From assembly GCF_036588685.1 (NCBI RefSeq), contig NC_086375.1:36726566-36790565 (forward strand): DNA of 64,000 bases. The letters are read 5' to 3'. Of the stretch, positions 1 through 10,621 are shown in pieces. Below the pieces are notes generated by a model. That model worked only from the letters and a program-made list of their open reading frames with translations. It was not told the origin of the DNA and searched no databases. Position 1 is the stretch's first letter, and every line of letters starts with the position of its first letter. The position numbers were made by a program, and so were the translations under genes. This stretch comes from Mytilus trossulus (Eukaryota > Mollusca > Bivalvia > Mytilida > Mytilidae).

Positions 1-1439
1 TAATTCAGTATAGTATACGTCAGACGCGCGTTTCGTCTAAAAAAGACTCATCAGTGACGTTTGAATCCAAAAAAAGTTAAAAGGGCCAAATAAAGTATGT
101 GAATGCTCACTTAAACCTTTTTTTTAAGTCGATGAATATAGTCATACCGACTAAGCTATATAAAATCGTAATTACTTGTTCCTTCCTTATGCATTATCTT
201 GCAACTAAAAATGATATAGGTAGAAGAAAACACAGTTGACACATGCGCATAAAGTGAGGAGATCCATATTCAGCAGTCCAACATGGCAAGAGACAGTCTG
301 GTCAGTGTCAGTGTGGCAACCCCAATTTGTATGTTGTCAAGTAATCTAAACCAGCCGTGAGGAAATCCGAATACCAAAGAAGTATCCATATTAAAAGAGA
401 GGTGGAAGATTTCAATTTGGTATTCAAACTCATAAGGCGATAACAAAATGACAGCACCATGACAAAAAAGAAACACAACCAAAAGACAGTCTACAAAAAA
501 CCACATAGAAAGCTGAAGACTGATCAATACGAGTCATATCAACAACCGGAGTGATTTTGAGTGCTCTGGTAGGGCTAGCTGATCTTGCTCCACATAGTCA
601 CCAATCATGTTTAACTGTGTATTGATCTTAAAGTCTATAGAACGATTTAATACATTGTACCGAAAATTGGACTATTCAAAGAGTGTTCAATGCATATTTT
701 GATAAATCACCAATTGAAAACAAATATGACCAAAAGCATTTTAGATGGAACAGGACAGTAGAATGCAAAAACCTCAGATAATGCATTATACATAATAATA
801 TTATGTCGTTGTTCTGCTCTTATATTCAATGCGTTTCTTTCGGTTTTAGTTTGTTATTCCGATTTTGTTTTTTGTTCATGGATTTATGAGTTTTGAACAG
901 CTATATACTACTATTGCCTTATACATTGAATCTGTGCTTTTCTCAAATTAAGCAGCCAAAATTATGTACATTTTTAATGAAATATTGTTATATTTTCTGG
1001 TGTTTTTTTTAAATAGAATAAACTTCATCAAATGCAAATCAAAAGCAGAATGTATATGGGTAATTACGTTTTCATAAAAAGAAAGCAAGCTACAATAAAG
1101 AAATAAGAAAATGCCGGACCAAAAATGCATTTTCATATTTCATAGGAACATTTAATCTTCAGAACAAATACTTCCCCTATTATATGCTCCAACCTTACAT
1201 ACGTCTACGCAGCAAAGATATATGGTTTCCAGATAAATAATTAAGAAAACATTTAAGAAGAAATTATAAATTTCACAGCCCCGAACAGTTTTGGAAGTAT
1301 GCATTCATATTGTCATCTAGCATTATGTTATTGCTTGGTTTGTAACAATAAAAAGTAATTAAAGGACTAAAATTTGTAACCATTTAAATCGAATGGTAAT
1401 TTATATATACATAAATTTAATCCATGAAACGCTTCAGTA

Positions 1440-1523
1440 AATGTGAATCAGGAAGTTCAGTTAAATCGGAAGTTCCCATTTAGTACGAATATGTGTGCAC
1501 TTGCTTCTGTACGATGGAAACAG
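1440..1523 (+). promoter_or_regulatory. 7TM copy A: conserved leader (5' UTR) exon and proximal promoter
   Basis: This block is conserved upstream of all five 7TM copies and ends in a splice donor (acag|gtaagc) at 1523/1524. The matching acceptor (tttacag) ends at 2059, so intron 1 is 1524-2059 and lies in the 5' UTR. The block has two GGAAGT hexamers; the second is part of GGAAGTTCCC (1468-1477), which is near a kappa-B palindrome. An ATG sits 9 bases before the donor and would open a short upstream ORF that stops before the main ATG at 2130. The 5' boundary is the start of clear similarity, not a mapped transcription start. Confidence 0.55.
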
Positions 1524-2059
1524 GTAAGCTTCTGGGAGGGAGTAAAAGATAGTACATAAGATTACGTGTTATATAGAGTCTGTATCGGGATTTGTAAAAA
1601 AATCAACACTTAATTTAAGCAGTTCTTGAGTAATTTATACACATAAAACATATAGAAGAGGTAACTAACAAGAATACAAACCTCCCAAGGAAAAATTAAA
1701 AACAGAAATTCCCTTAACAAATGTCAATATTTATAGCTGAACAAAAAACATCAAATGAAAGGGAAAAGGTCATATTTCTGACTTGGTACACGCATTTCAT
1801 CAAATTGAAAATGACAGATTAAATCTAGTCCACTCTTGTATAATACAAATACTTTTTATTAATAGGTAATATATGAAAAGACAAATTATAATTTCGATTA
1901 CTAGTATACGATAATCATGACTGAAAAAGCTACAACACTGAATCAAATTCGCTTTAAAACTGTTTGAACAAAAACACATACAGCTTTTAAAAGAGTACTA
2001 ATACACTTCCTGTTTATGATGTAATACAAATAGCCTTTATACCCATTGAACTTTTACAG

Positions 2060-3378
2060 GGTATCTAGATTTTGGAGCGAGCAGTAGAATGAAATAAACG
2101 GAATAGTTTGATGGAATAATAAATCAAATATGGAAATATCGTTAGTACTAGAAGTTTTTATTATTGTTTTAACTTCGATGGTAATTGTCGCGATGGTGCC
2201 ACTGTGTTTGTCCGCACAACACAAATATTCAGTGGTTATCAGCATTATTATTGTTGAATATGTATTTGAAGTGCTTCGTGTTTTATATTTTGTTAAAGTT
2301 TACTGGAACAAAGCAGATTTGTTGTTTGATTTTCCTCTCAGAACAATGCCTTCAATTTCAATGACTTGTTCCGTACTGCTTGGTACAATTATCTTGTCAT
2401 CCGTTTCATTAAAAAAATCGTTAGTAAAAGTTTTTTGTTCCATCTACGTCCTTATATCAATATTACTAATCATAATATGGAACAATTTCTTGGCAACCTG
2501 CTTGATTGTTGATCACCCTGATCGAACCAAAACAATCTACTGTGACCATTACCTCATAAATTCAGATATCTTAGACTAATACAAATGCATCGATGATGAG
2601 AAGATAACTACTGGATGTTATACCGTCCAAAACAGATTCCGACCTAATACAGCTTTCTATTGTTTTGAGAATTGGGCACCTTGGACCAGTGGTTATTTTC
2701 TGGAATATTTGCTATTGAGTATCCCGTCTTTTGCAGTAATATACGATAAACTATACAAGATGTTACGATTTTCTGGTAAGTAATGTTTGACACAATTTAT
2801 AGCTTTTAAGACATTTGCAAAAAGTAGACAGAAAGAACAACACTTTTGCTATTTCCCAAAGTGTTCATATGGGGAAAAATAAGCTAATTGAGAAGCTTTA
2901 AACTAGTTTATTCTTGATTAAAATATATAAACACAATTTTAGATTAAACTCCTTAAAGATCAAAGGATTATAATTTTGTAAAAATTTCAATATTAATAAA
3001 TGCTTTACAATATGAAAGAATAATCATAAACTACATAAACATACCCTTTTATGTTTTTTTTTTATTTCAGAACTGAATAGTTGTAATGAAACTTGTTCCA
3101 TCTGCTGTTTCAACATTTCACTTTATAACCATACAATGGCGCTGGCCCTTTTTATAATTTGGTGTGTGAGACCAACTTTTTATTTGTTTGTTGCATCAGG
3201 ATCCTGTCGGATAACGTCTTTCTATATTGACTTAACTATTATGATATCGTCAGCGAGTTTTACATTACTAGCTTTGATTTACATTCTTAAATTCTATCTT
3301 TTTCATAAAGGAGTAGGTCCAGTAAGACCCCTTTTTGGCCCCAAAATACAGCAGTTTTTCAAAACTGTTAAAATGTAA
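2060..3378 (+). pseudogene. 7TM receptor-like gene, copy A (nonsense codon plus MITE-truncated last exon)
   Basis: Coding exon 2060-2775 (ATG at 2130) and last exon 3071-3378; intron donor ctg|gtaagt, acceptor ttatttcag. The reading frame is colinear with copies D and E, and the first coding exon has the same 646-nt coding length. TAA at 2577-2579 replaces the first Tyr codon of the D-Y-Y-Q-C segment in the loop between TM4 and TM5. Downstream of it the frame is open again (F-Y-C-F-E-N, then TM5). The last exon keeps the C-S-I-C motif, TM6 (W-C-V-R-P) and TM7, but after L-K-F-Y-L-F a 580-bp palindromic element starts at 3309. It replaces the normal acidic/Asn-rich tail with 17 element-encoded residues and a stop at 3376-3378. 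Remnants of the original tail codons are still recognisable beyond the element near 3889-3930. Probably a pseudogene; only stop read-through would give a near-full protein. Confidence 0.75.
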
Positions 3379-3888
3379 ACTTTTAGTTATTTATTGGAAG
3401 GAAGAATGCTTCTGCTGCATAAATATTGGCTATTTTTGACAATACCATGCACATATATCGGGTAACAACACCATTAAGTCATGGTAAATTACTGAAATCT
3501 TCACAATTCTAGCGTTTTAGTTAAATTTTAGACGGTTTTCGTGTAAAACGAAAGTGGCCGCAATCGTGTTCATCCTTAATATTGAAATGTTAGTTGTATT
3601 GCATAGTAATACATAGCATATATTAGAGTTGAGGATAAAAACGGATGCGGCCCCTTTCATTTTTTGACAAAAACTATCTGAAAATTGACATTTTTCGCCA
3701 TATTTGTTAGATTTTTCGTATTTGAGCTTGAATCGGAGCAATTTTAATGACTAAATCAGTCAAAATCTTTCACATAAACCAATTGAATCAAATGAAATAG
3801 ACACTAAAGTGTTTAAAAAGTGGTCAAATCTTTCGTCAGATTAACCTGAAATTTGAGGCAAAAATCGGTCCTTACCGGACCTACTCCT
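3309..3888 (+). mobile_element. Palindromic (foldback) MITE, 580 bp, inserted in last exon of copy A
   Basis: The ends are inverted repeats: AGGAGTAGGTCC at the left and GGACCTACTCCT at the right. The similarity continues inward, so each half is roughly the reverse complement of the other. For example, the stretch around 3528-3580 pairs with 3650-3690, both carrying a gtggccgc/gcggcccc core. It has no coding capacity. A third copy at 50308-50887 has exactly the same length and TTAA on both sides. Here the flanks are ATAA and TTGT, so a target duplication is not evident. It interrupts an exon that is continuous in copies C, D and E, which shows it is an insertion. Confidence 0.85.
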
Positions 3889-5784
3889 TTGTCTGCAATG
3901 AGGATAATGACAGTGAATGTAATGTTGTCCTTACAGAATGTACATGTGGAAACAAAAAGACAAATGCAAACATTGTGAGCAAAATGAATGTTAATAAAAA
4001 CGATCTTTCCTTAGGGTAATAAGAATACAATGTCTTTTTTATTTTCTGTTTGTCAAAAAACATGGCTGTCATGGCTAAAAATAGAACAATCAGGTAAACT
4101 GCAGTTTTTGGCTTAGCATTATTTTACTTTTCAATCGGATCTCGACCACTAACTTTCAACTCGGAAGTAAACTCAATGTTTGATTCTAGCAATAACCCGA
4201 AATGGAAGTTCAAATTAAACGTTTACGCTGAGTCGAAGCTAGTGATATGCAAATGCTCGTACTTTAAATCGATGAATTTAGTCACCCTGACTAAGATATA
4301 TATATATATCTCTATACATCATAATGATTGTTTCATTCCATTTTGCACAATTTGAAATTGTACTTGTAGTTTGATAGGCCGATTCAACATGGCCAATCTA
4401 CAAACATCTACATTCTCCTATGGTCCTTTGAATATTCTCATTAAGAAAATGTTGGATAGAATAAACCTTAATTCAACGTACTGTCTGGTCTTTGTCAGTT
4501 GTAAATTAATCAGTGGGGGAATCATAATTTGTATGTTTTCAACCTGCCTTGGTGAAACCGAGTACATCAGAAATAGCCATATTAAAGAGAGGTTGAATAT
4601 ATCAAAAGAGTATTAAAACTCAGACGGCGATAAAAAAAATCTGACTTCGACGCGTCAAAAAAGAAACACAACCAAAAGACAGTCTACAAAAAAAACATAG
4701 AAAGGTGAAAACTGACCGACACTAGCCCTATGAAACATGGGAGTGATCAAGGGTGCTCTGGAAGGATAAGCAGATCTTGCTCGACATGAAGCACCCATCG
4801 TGTTCAACTGTTTATTGCATTTATTGAAAATTGTTGTGATCAAAGTGTGATTATGAATTAGGAATATGACAGTTGTTATTCTTTAATTTTCTATGTTGTG
4901 TCATGTGTACTATTGTTTGTTTGTTTGTTGTTTTTCATATTTAGCATGGCGTTGTCAGTCTTTTTTTCTTTCGATTTATGAGATTGACTGTCCTTCTAGT
5001 ATTTTTCGTCCCTCTTCTAAATTTCTCATAAAATACTTATACATTTTCTGTTTTTTATATATATTCAAATGAAAAATAGAGAACGTAGAAAGTTGTATAC
5101 GTTTTCATAAATAGAAAGCTACCTACATTAAAGTAAGTTAAACTGTGGTATAAGTGAGAGGTTTAGCGCTATAAAAATAGGTTAAATCCACCATTTTCTA
5201 CATTTGAAAGTGCGTGTACCAAGTCATGAATATGACAGTTGTTATCTATTTGTTTGATGTGTTTTCTCATTTGATTTTGCGATTTGTTTACTAACAGCAA
5301 ATCAGGGACTTTCCGTTTTGAATTTTCCTTTGAATTCAGTTTTTTTTCTGATTTGACTTTTTAGAAATCGGTTGACCCAAAATACGCTAACAAAGTTCTG
5401 CGGGCAGCAAAGTGGTCTGGTTTCTAGAGCAAAAAGTAAATATAAAAAGGAAGATGTGGTATGATTTCCAATGAGACAACTATCCACAAAAGACCAAAAT
5501 GACACAAACATTAACAATTATAGGTCACCGTACGGCCTTTAACAATGAGCGAAGCCCATACCGCATAGTCAGCTTAAAAAGGCCCCGATAAGACAATGTA
5601 AAACAGTTCAAACGAGAAAACTAACGGCCTTATTTATGTAAAACAATGAACCTATATTAAAACCCTATTTTAAGAAATTATACATTTTACAACACCTGAC
5701 AGCTTGTTACATGCAGTGTGCATTAATGTTATTATATAGACATTATGTTAAAGCTAGGTTTTTAAAAATAAAAAGTTAAGGACT
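3889..5784. other. Spacer between copies A and B
   Basis: No gene seen. The stretch 4240-4840 is related to 110-620 upstream of copy A, so the spacer is part of the repeating gene-plus-spacer cassette. It contains a short (TA)n palindrome near 4301-4320, an interspersed repeat with ggcgttgtcagt at about 4870-5010, one with aatatgacagttgttatc near 5180-5290, and one with agacaactatccacaaaag at 5438-5660. The small open frames here carry no recognisable domain and are read as chance. Confidence 0.6.
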
Positions 5785-5953
5785 TTAGTTTGCAATCATT
5801 TAAATTGAACAATGTATTATTTATGATTATATTTGAAATGTCCTCACGAAACGCTACAGTAATTGTGATTCCGGAAGTCAAATTAAATCGGAAATTCCCT
5901 TTTGTTTTTGAATTTCGAAAAGATGTGCACTTGGTTCTGTTCGACTGGAACAG
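5785..5953 (+). promoter_or_regulatory. 7TM copy B: conserved leader exon and proximal promoter
   Basis: Same conserved block as upstream of the other copies, ending at a gtaagc donor (5954). It carries GGAAATTCCC at 5890-5899; its reverse complement GGGAATTTCC fits the kappa-B consensus GGGRNWYYCC exactly. The leader ATG seen in copies A and D is absent. The acceptor for the next exon ends at 6492. Confidence 0.55.
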
Positions 5954-6492
5954 GTAAGCTTCTTGGAGTGAAGAAAAAAGAGTACATACACATTACATTT
6001 TATAATGAGTTCGTATTGAGTCTTGTAAAAGTTCTACAAAATTAATGTTTGAGAGAGATATATACACAACAAAATCATATATACCACTCTCGTAAAATTA
6101 CAGTATGTTTCGCTTCTTAATGTTTGTAATGATCAGTGTAAAACAATTCGCCGTTTCAGAATCTATTGCATCCTGTGTAATATCTTCATAAGTGTACACC
6201 AAAACGTCGTGATTCATTAAAGATGTCACCAACAAGGGAAATTCGACCAATAACGTTACGTTATTTTCATTTTGGGGTACGAACAATGAAATAACCTTTG
6301 GTTCCTTAGAATCTGAAACGGTCAATTAAGAATTTCAATTATGCATTTATCATGACGAAAAATTCAACAACATCATCTCAGTATTAATCAACTTGAAACT
6401 AGATAAGAAATAACAATTCCAAATACAGATATAATCAAACTTCCTGTTTGGGCTGCATTACAAAACGACTTTATGCTATTGATCTTTTTCAG

Positions 6493-7507
6493 GGTGTTGA
6501 GATTTAAAAGTTGATAGTGAAATGATATAAAAAGAATAGTCTGATGGAATATTAATATAAATATGGATATATAGTTAGTGCCAGCAATTTGTATACTCAT
6601 TTTGACTTTGATTGTTATTGTCGCGCTGGTGCTGCTTTGTTTGTCCACACAACACAAATATTCAGTAATTTTTATCAGCATTCTTATTGTTGAATATACG
6701 TTTGAACTACTACGTGTATTATATTTTGTGAAAATTTACGGGAATATAAACAATTTTTCCTTGTATTTTCTTCCTGTAAGCAGTATGCCTACAATTTCGA
6801 TTATTTGTTCTGTATTCATCGGCACAATAGTTTTGACCACCCTCCCATTTAAACAATCTTCATTAACAGTCGCTTGTTTGATACAAGATGTTACGATTTT
6901 CTGGTAAGTAATGTTTGACACAATTTATAGCTTTTAAGACATTTGCAAAAAGTAGACAGAAAGAACAACACTTTTGCTATTTCCCAAAGTGTTCATATGG
7001 GGAAAAATAAGCTAATTGAGAAGCTTTAAACTAGTTTATTCTTGATTAAAATATATAAACACAATTTTAGATTAAACTCCTTAAAGATCAAAGGATTATA
7101 ATTTTGTAAAAATTTCAATATTAATAAATGCTTTACAATATGAAAGAATAATCATAAACTACATAAACATACCCTTTTATGTTTTTTTTTTTATTTCAGA
7201 ACTGAATAGTTGTAATGAAACTTGTTCCATCTGCTGTTTCAACATTTCACTTTATAACCATACAATGGCGCTGGCCCTTTTTATAATTTGGTGTGTGAGA
7301 CCAACTTTTTATTTGTTTGTTGCATCAGGATCCTGTCGGATAACGTCTTTCTATATTGACTTAACTATTATGATATCGTCAGCGAGTTTTACATTACTAG
7401 CTTTGATTTACATTCTTAAATTCTATCTTTTTCATAAAGGAGTAGGTCCAGTAAGACCCCTTTTTGGCCCCAAAATACAGCAGTTTTTCAAAACTGTTAA
7501 AATGTAA
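6493..7507 (+). pseudogene. 7TM receptor-like gene, copy B (hybrid made by the duplication)
   Basis: First coding exon 6493-6903, last exon 7200-7507. The expected ATG (6563) is followed by an in-frame TAG at 6572-6574, where copies A, D and E have a Ser codon. The frame then stays open through TM1-TM3. At 6880/6881 the copy-C-type sequence is joined to the last 23 nt of a copy-A-type exon in the wrong frame, deleting TM4, the extracellular loop and TM5. The last exon is identical to that of copy A and carries the same MITE truncation. Two independent lesions plus the deletion make this a pseudogene. Confidence 0.85.
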
Positions 7508-8017
7508 ACTTTTAGTTATTTATTGGAAGGAAGAATGCTTCTGCTGCATAAATATTGGCTATTTTTGACAATACCATGCACATATATCGGGTAACAACAC
7601 CATTAAGTCATGGTAAATTACTGAAATCTTCACAATTCTAGCGTTTTAGTTAAATTTTAGACGGTTTTCGTGTAAAACGAAAGTGGCCGCAATCGTGTTC
7701 ATCCTTAATATTGAAATGTTAGTTGTATTGCATAGTAATACATAGCATATATTAGAGTTGAGGATAAAAACGGATGCGGCCCCTTTCATTTTTTGACAAA
7801 AACTATCTGAAAATTGACATTTTTCGCCATATTTGTTAGATTTTTCGTATTTGAGCTTGAATCGGAGCAATTTTAATGACTAAATCAGTCAAAATCTTTC
7901 ACATAAACCAATTGAATCAAATGAAATAGACACTAAAGTGTTTAAAAAGTGGTCAAATCTTTCGTCAGATTAACCTGAAATTTGAGGCAAAAATCGGTCC
8001 TTACCGGACCTACTCCT
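7438..8017 (+). mobile_element. Palindromic MITE, 580 bp (copy carried by the duplication)
   Basis: Identical to the element at 3309-3888, with the same inverted ends and the same ATAA / TTGT flanks. It arrived by the segmental duplication, not by a second insertion. Confidence 0.85.
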
Positions 8018-9913
8018 TTGTCTGCAATGAGGATAATGACAGTGAATGTAATGTTGTCCTTACAGAATGTACATGTGGAAACAAAAAGACAAATGCAAAC
8101 ATTGTGAGCAAAATGAATGTTAATAAAAACGATCTTTCCTTAGGGTAATAAGAATACAATGTCTTTTTTATTTTCTGTTTGTCAAAAAACATGGCTGTCA
8201 TGGCTAAAAATAGAACAATCAGGTAAACTGCAGTTTTTGGCTTAGCATTATTTTACTTTTCAATCGGATCTCGACCACTAACTTTCAACTCGGAAGTAAA
8301 CTCAATGTTTGATTCTAGCAATAACCCGAAATGGAAGTTCAAATTAAACGTTTACGCTGAGTCGAAGCTAGTGATATGCAAATGCTCGTACTTTAAATCG
8401 ATGAATTTAGTCACCCTGACTAAGATATATATATATATCTCTATACATCATAATGATTGTTTCATTCCATTTTGCACAATTTGAAATTGTACTTGTAGTT
8501 TGATAGGCCGATTCAACATGGCCAATCTACAAACATCTACATTCTCCTATGGTCCTTTGAATATTCTCATTAAGAAAATGTTGGATAGAATAAACCTTAA
8601 TTCAACGTACTGTCTGGTCTTTGTCAGTTGTAAATTAATCAGTGGGGGAATCATAATTTGTATGTTTTCAACCTGCCTTGGTGAAACCGAGTACATCAGA
8701 AATAGCCATATTAAAGAGAGGTTGAATATATCAAAAGAGTATTAAAACTCAGACGGCGATAAAAAAAATCTGACTTCGACGCGTCAAAAAAGAAACACAA
8801 CCAAAAGACAGTCTACAAAAAAAACATAGAAAGGTGAAAACTGACCGACACTAGCCCTATGAAACATGGGAGTGATCAAGGGTGCTCTGGAAGGATAAGC
8901 AGATCTTGCTCGACATGAAGCACCCATCGTGTTCAACTGTTTATTGCATTTATTGAAAATTGTTGTGATCAAAGTGTGATTATGAATTAGGAATATGACA
9001 GTTGTTATTCTTTAATTTTCTATGTTGTGTCATGTGTACTATTGTTTGTTTGTTTGTTGTTTTTCATATTTAGCATGGCGTTGTCAGTCTTTTTTTCTTT
9101 CGATTTATGAGATTGACTGTCCTTCTAGTATTTTTCGTCCCTCTTCTAAATTTCTCATAAAATACTTATACATTTTCTGTTTTTTATATATATTCAAATG
9201 AAAAATAGAGAACGTAGAAAGTTGTATACGTTTTCATAAATAGAAAGCTACCTACATTAAAGTAAGTTAAACTGTGGTATAAGTGAGAGGTTTAGCGCTA
9301 TAAAAATAGGTTAAATCCACCATTTTCTACATTTGAAAGTGCGTGTACCAAGTCATGAATATGACAGTTGTTATCTATTTGTTTGATGTGTTTTCTCATT
9401 TGATTTTGCGATTTGTTTACTAACAGCAAATCAGGGACTTTCCGTTTTGAATTTTCCTTTGAATTCAGTTTTTTTTCTGATTTGACTTTTTAGAAATCGG
9501 TTGACCCAAAATACGCTAACAAAGTTCTGCGGGCAGCAAAGTGGTCTGGTTTCTAGAGCAAAAAGTAAATATAAAAAGGAAGATGTGGTATGATTTCCAA
9601 TGAGACAACTATCCACAAAAGACCAAAATGACACAAACATTAACAATTATAGGTCACCGTACGGCCTTTAACAATGAGCGAAGCCCATACCGCATAGTCA
9701 GCTTAAAAAGGCCCCGATAAGACAATGTAAAACAGTTCAAACGAGAAAACTAACGGCCTTATTTATGTAAAACAATGAACCTATATTAAAACCCTATTTT
9801 AAGAAATTATACATTTTACAACACCTGACAGCTTGTTACATGCAGTGTGCATTAATGTTATTATATAGACATTATGTTAAAGCTAGGTTTTTAAAAATAA
9901 AAAGTTAAGGACT
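8018..9913. other. Spacer between copies B and C
   Basis: Duplicate of the spacer at 3889-5784 with the same interspersed repeats: about 8999-9140 (ggcgttgtcagt type) and 9567-9789 (agacaactatccacaaaag type). No additional gene seen. Confidence 0.6.
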
Positions 9914-10082
9914 TTAGTTTGCAATCATTTAAATTGAACAATGTATTATTTATGATTATATTTGAAATGTCCTCACGAAACGCTACAGTAATTGTGATTC
10001 CGGAAGTCAAATTAAATCGGAAATTCCCTTTTGTTTTTGAATTTCGAAAAGATGTGCACTTGGTTCTGTTCGACTGGAACAG
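9914..10082 (+). promoter_or_regulatory. 7TM copy C: conserved leader exon and proximal promoter
   Basis: Duplicate of the block at 5785-5953, with the perfect kappa-B-like GGAAATTCCC at 10019-10028 and the gtaagc donor at 10083. Confidence 0.55.
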
Positions 10083-10621
10083 GTAAGCTTCTTGGAGTGA
10101 AGAAAAAAGAGTACATACACATTACATTTTATAATGAGTTCGTATTGAGTCTTGTAAAAGTTCTACAAAATTAATGTTTGAGAGAGATATATACACAACA
10201 AAATCATATATACCACTCTCGTAAAATTACAGTATGTTTCGCTTCTTAATGTTTGTAATGATCAGTGTAAAACAATTCGCCGTTTCAGAATCTATTGCAT
10301 CCTGTGTAATATCTTCATAAGTGTACACCAAAACGTCGTGATTCATTAAAGATGTCACCAACAAGGGAAATTCGACCAATAACGTTACGTTATTTTCATT
10401 TTGGGGTACGAACAATGAAATAACCTTTGGTTCCTTAGAATCTGAAACGGTCAATTAAGAATTTCAATTATGCATTTATCATGACGAAAAATTCAACAAC
10501 ATCATCTCAGTATTAATCAACTTGAAACTAGATAAGAAATAACAATTCCAAATACAGATATAATCAAACTTCCTGTTTGGGCTGCATTACAAAACGACTT
10601 TATGCTATTGATCTTTTTCAG

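Larger units (their letters stand above)
2753..6880 (+). repeat. 4.13-kb tandem duplication, unit 1
   Basis: This unit and the next (6,881-11,009) are identical wherever I compared them, except for one extra T in the polypyrimidine tract before the last exon (10 T at 3054-3063, 11 T in unit 2). The offset is therefore 4,128 before and 4,129 after that point. The unit runs from the last 23 nt of copy A's first coding exon, through its last exon with the MITE and the spacer, to the leader and two thirds of the first coding exon of the next gene. The junction shows a 3-bp microhomology (ATA). Confidence 0.9.

Noticed and set aside
4371-4616. Open frame of 81 codons repeated at 8500-8745
   Set aside because: Repeated only because the whole 4.13-kb segment is duplicated; the related spacer upstream of copy A does not keep the frame open.
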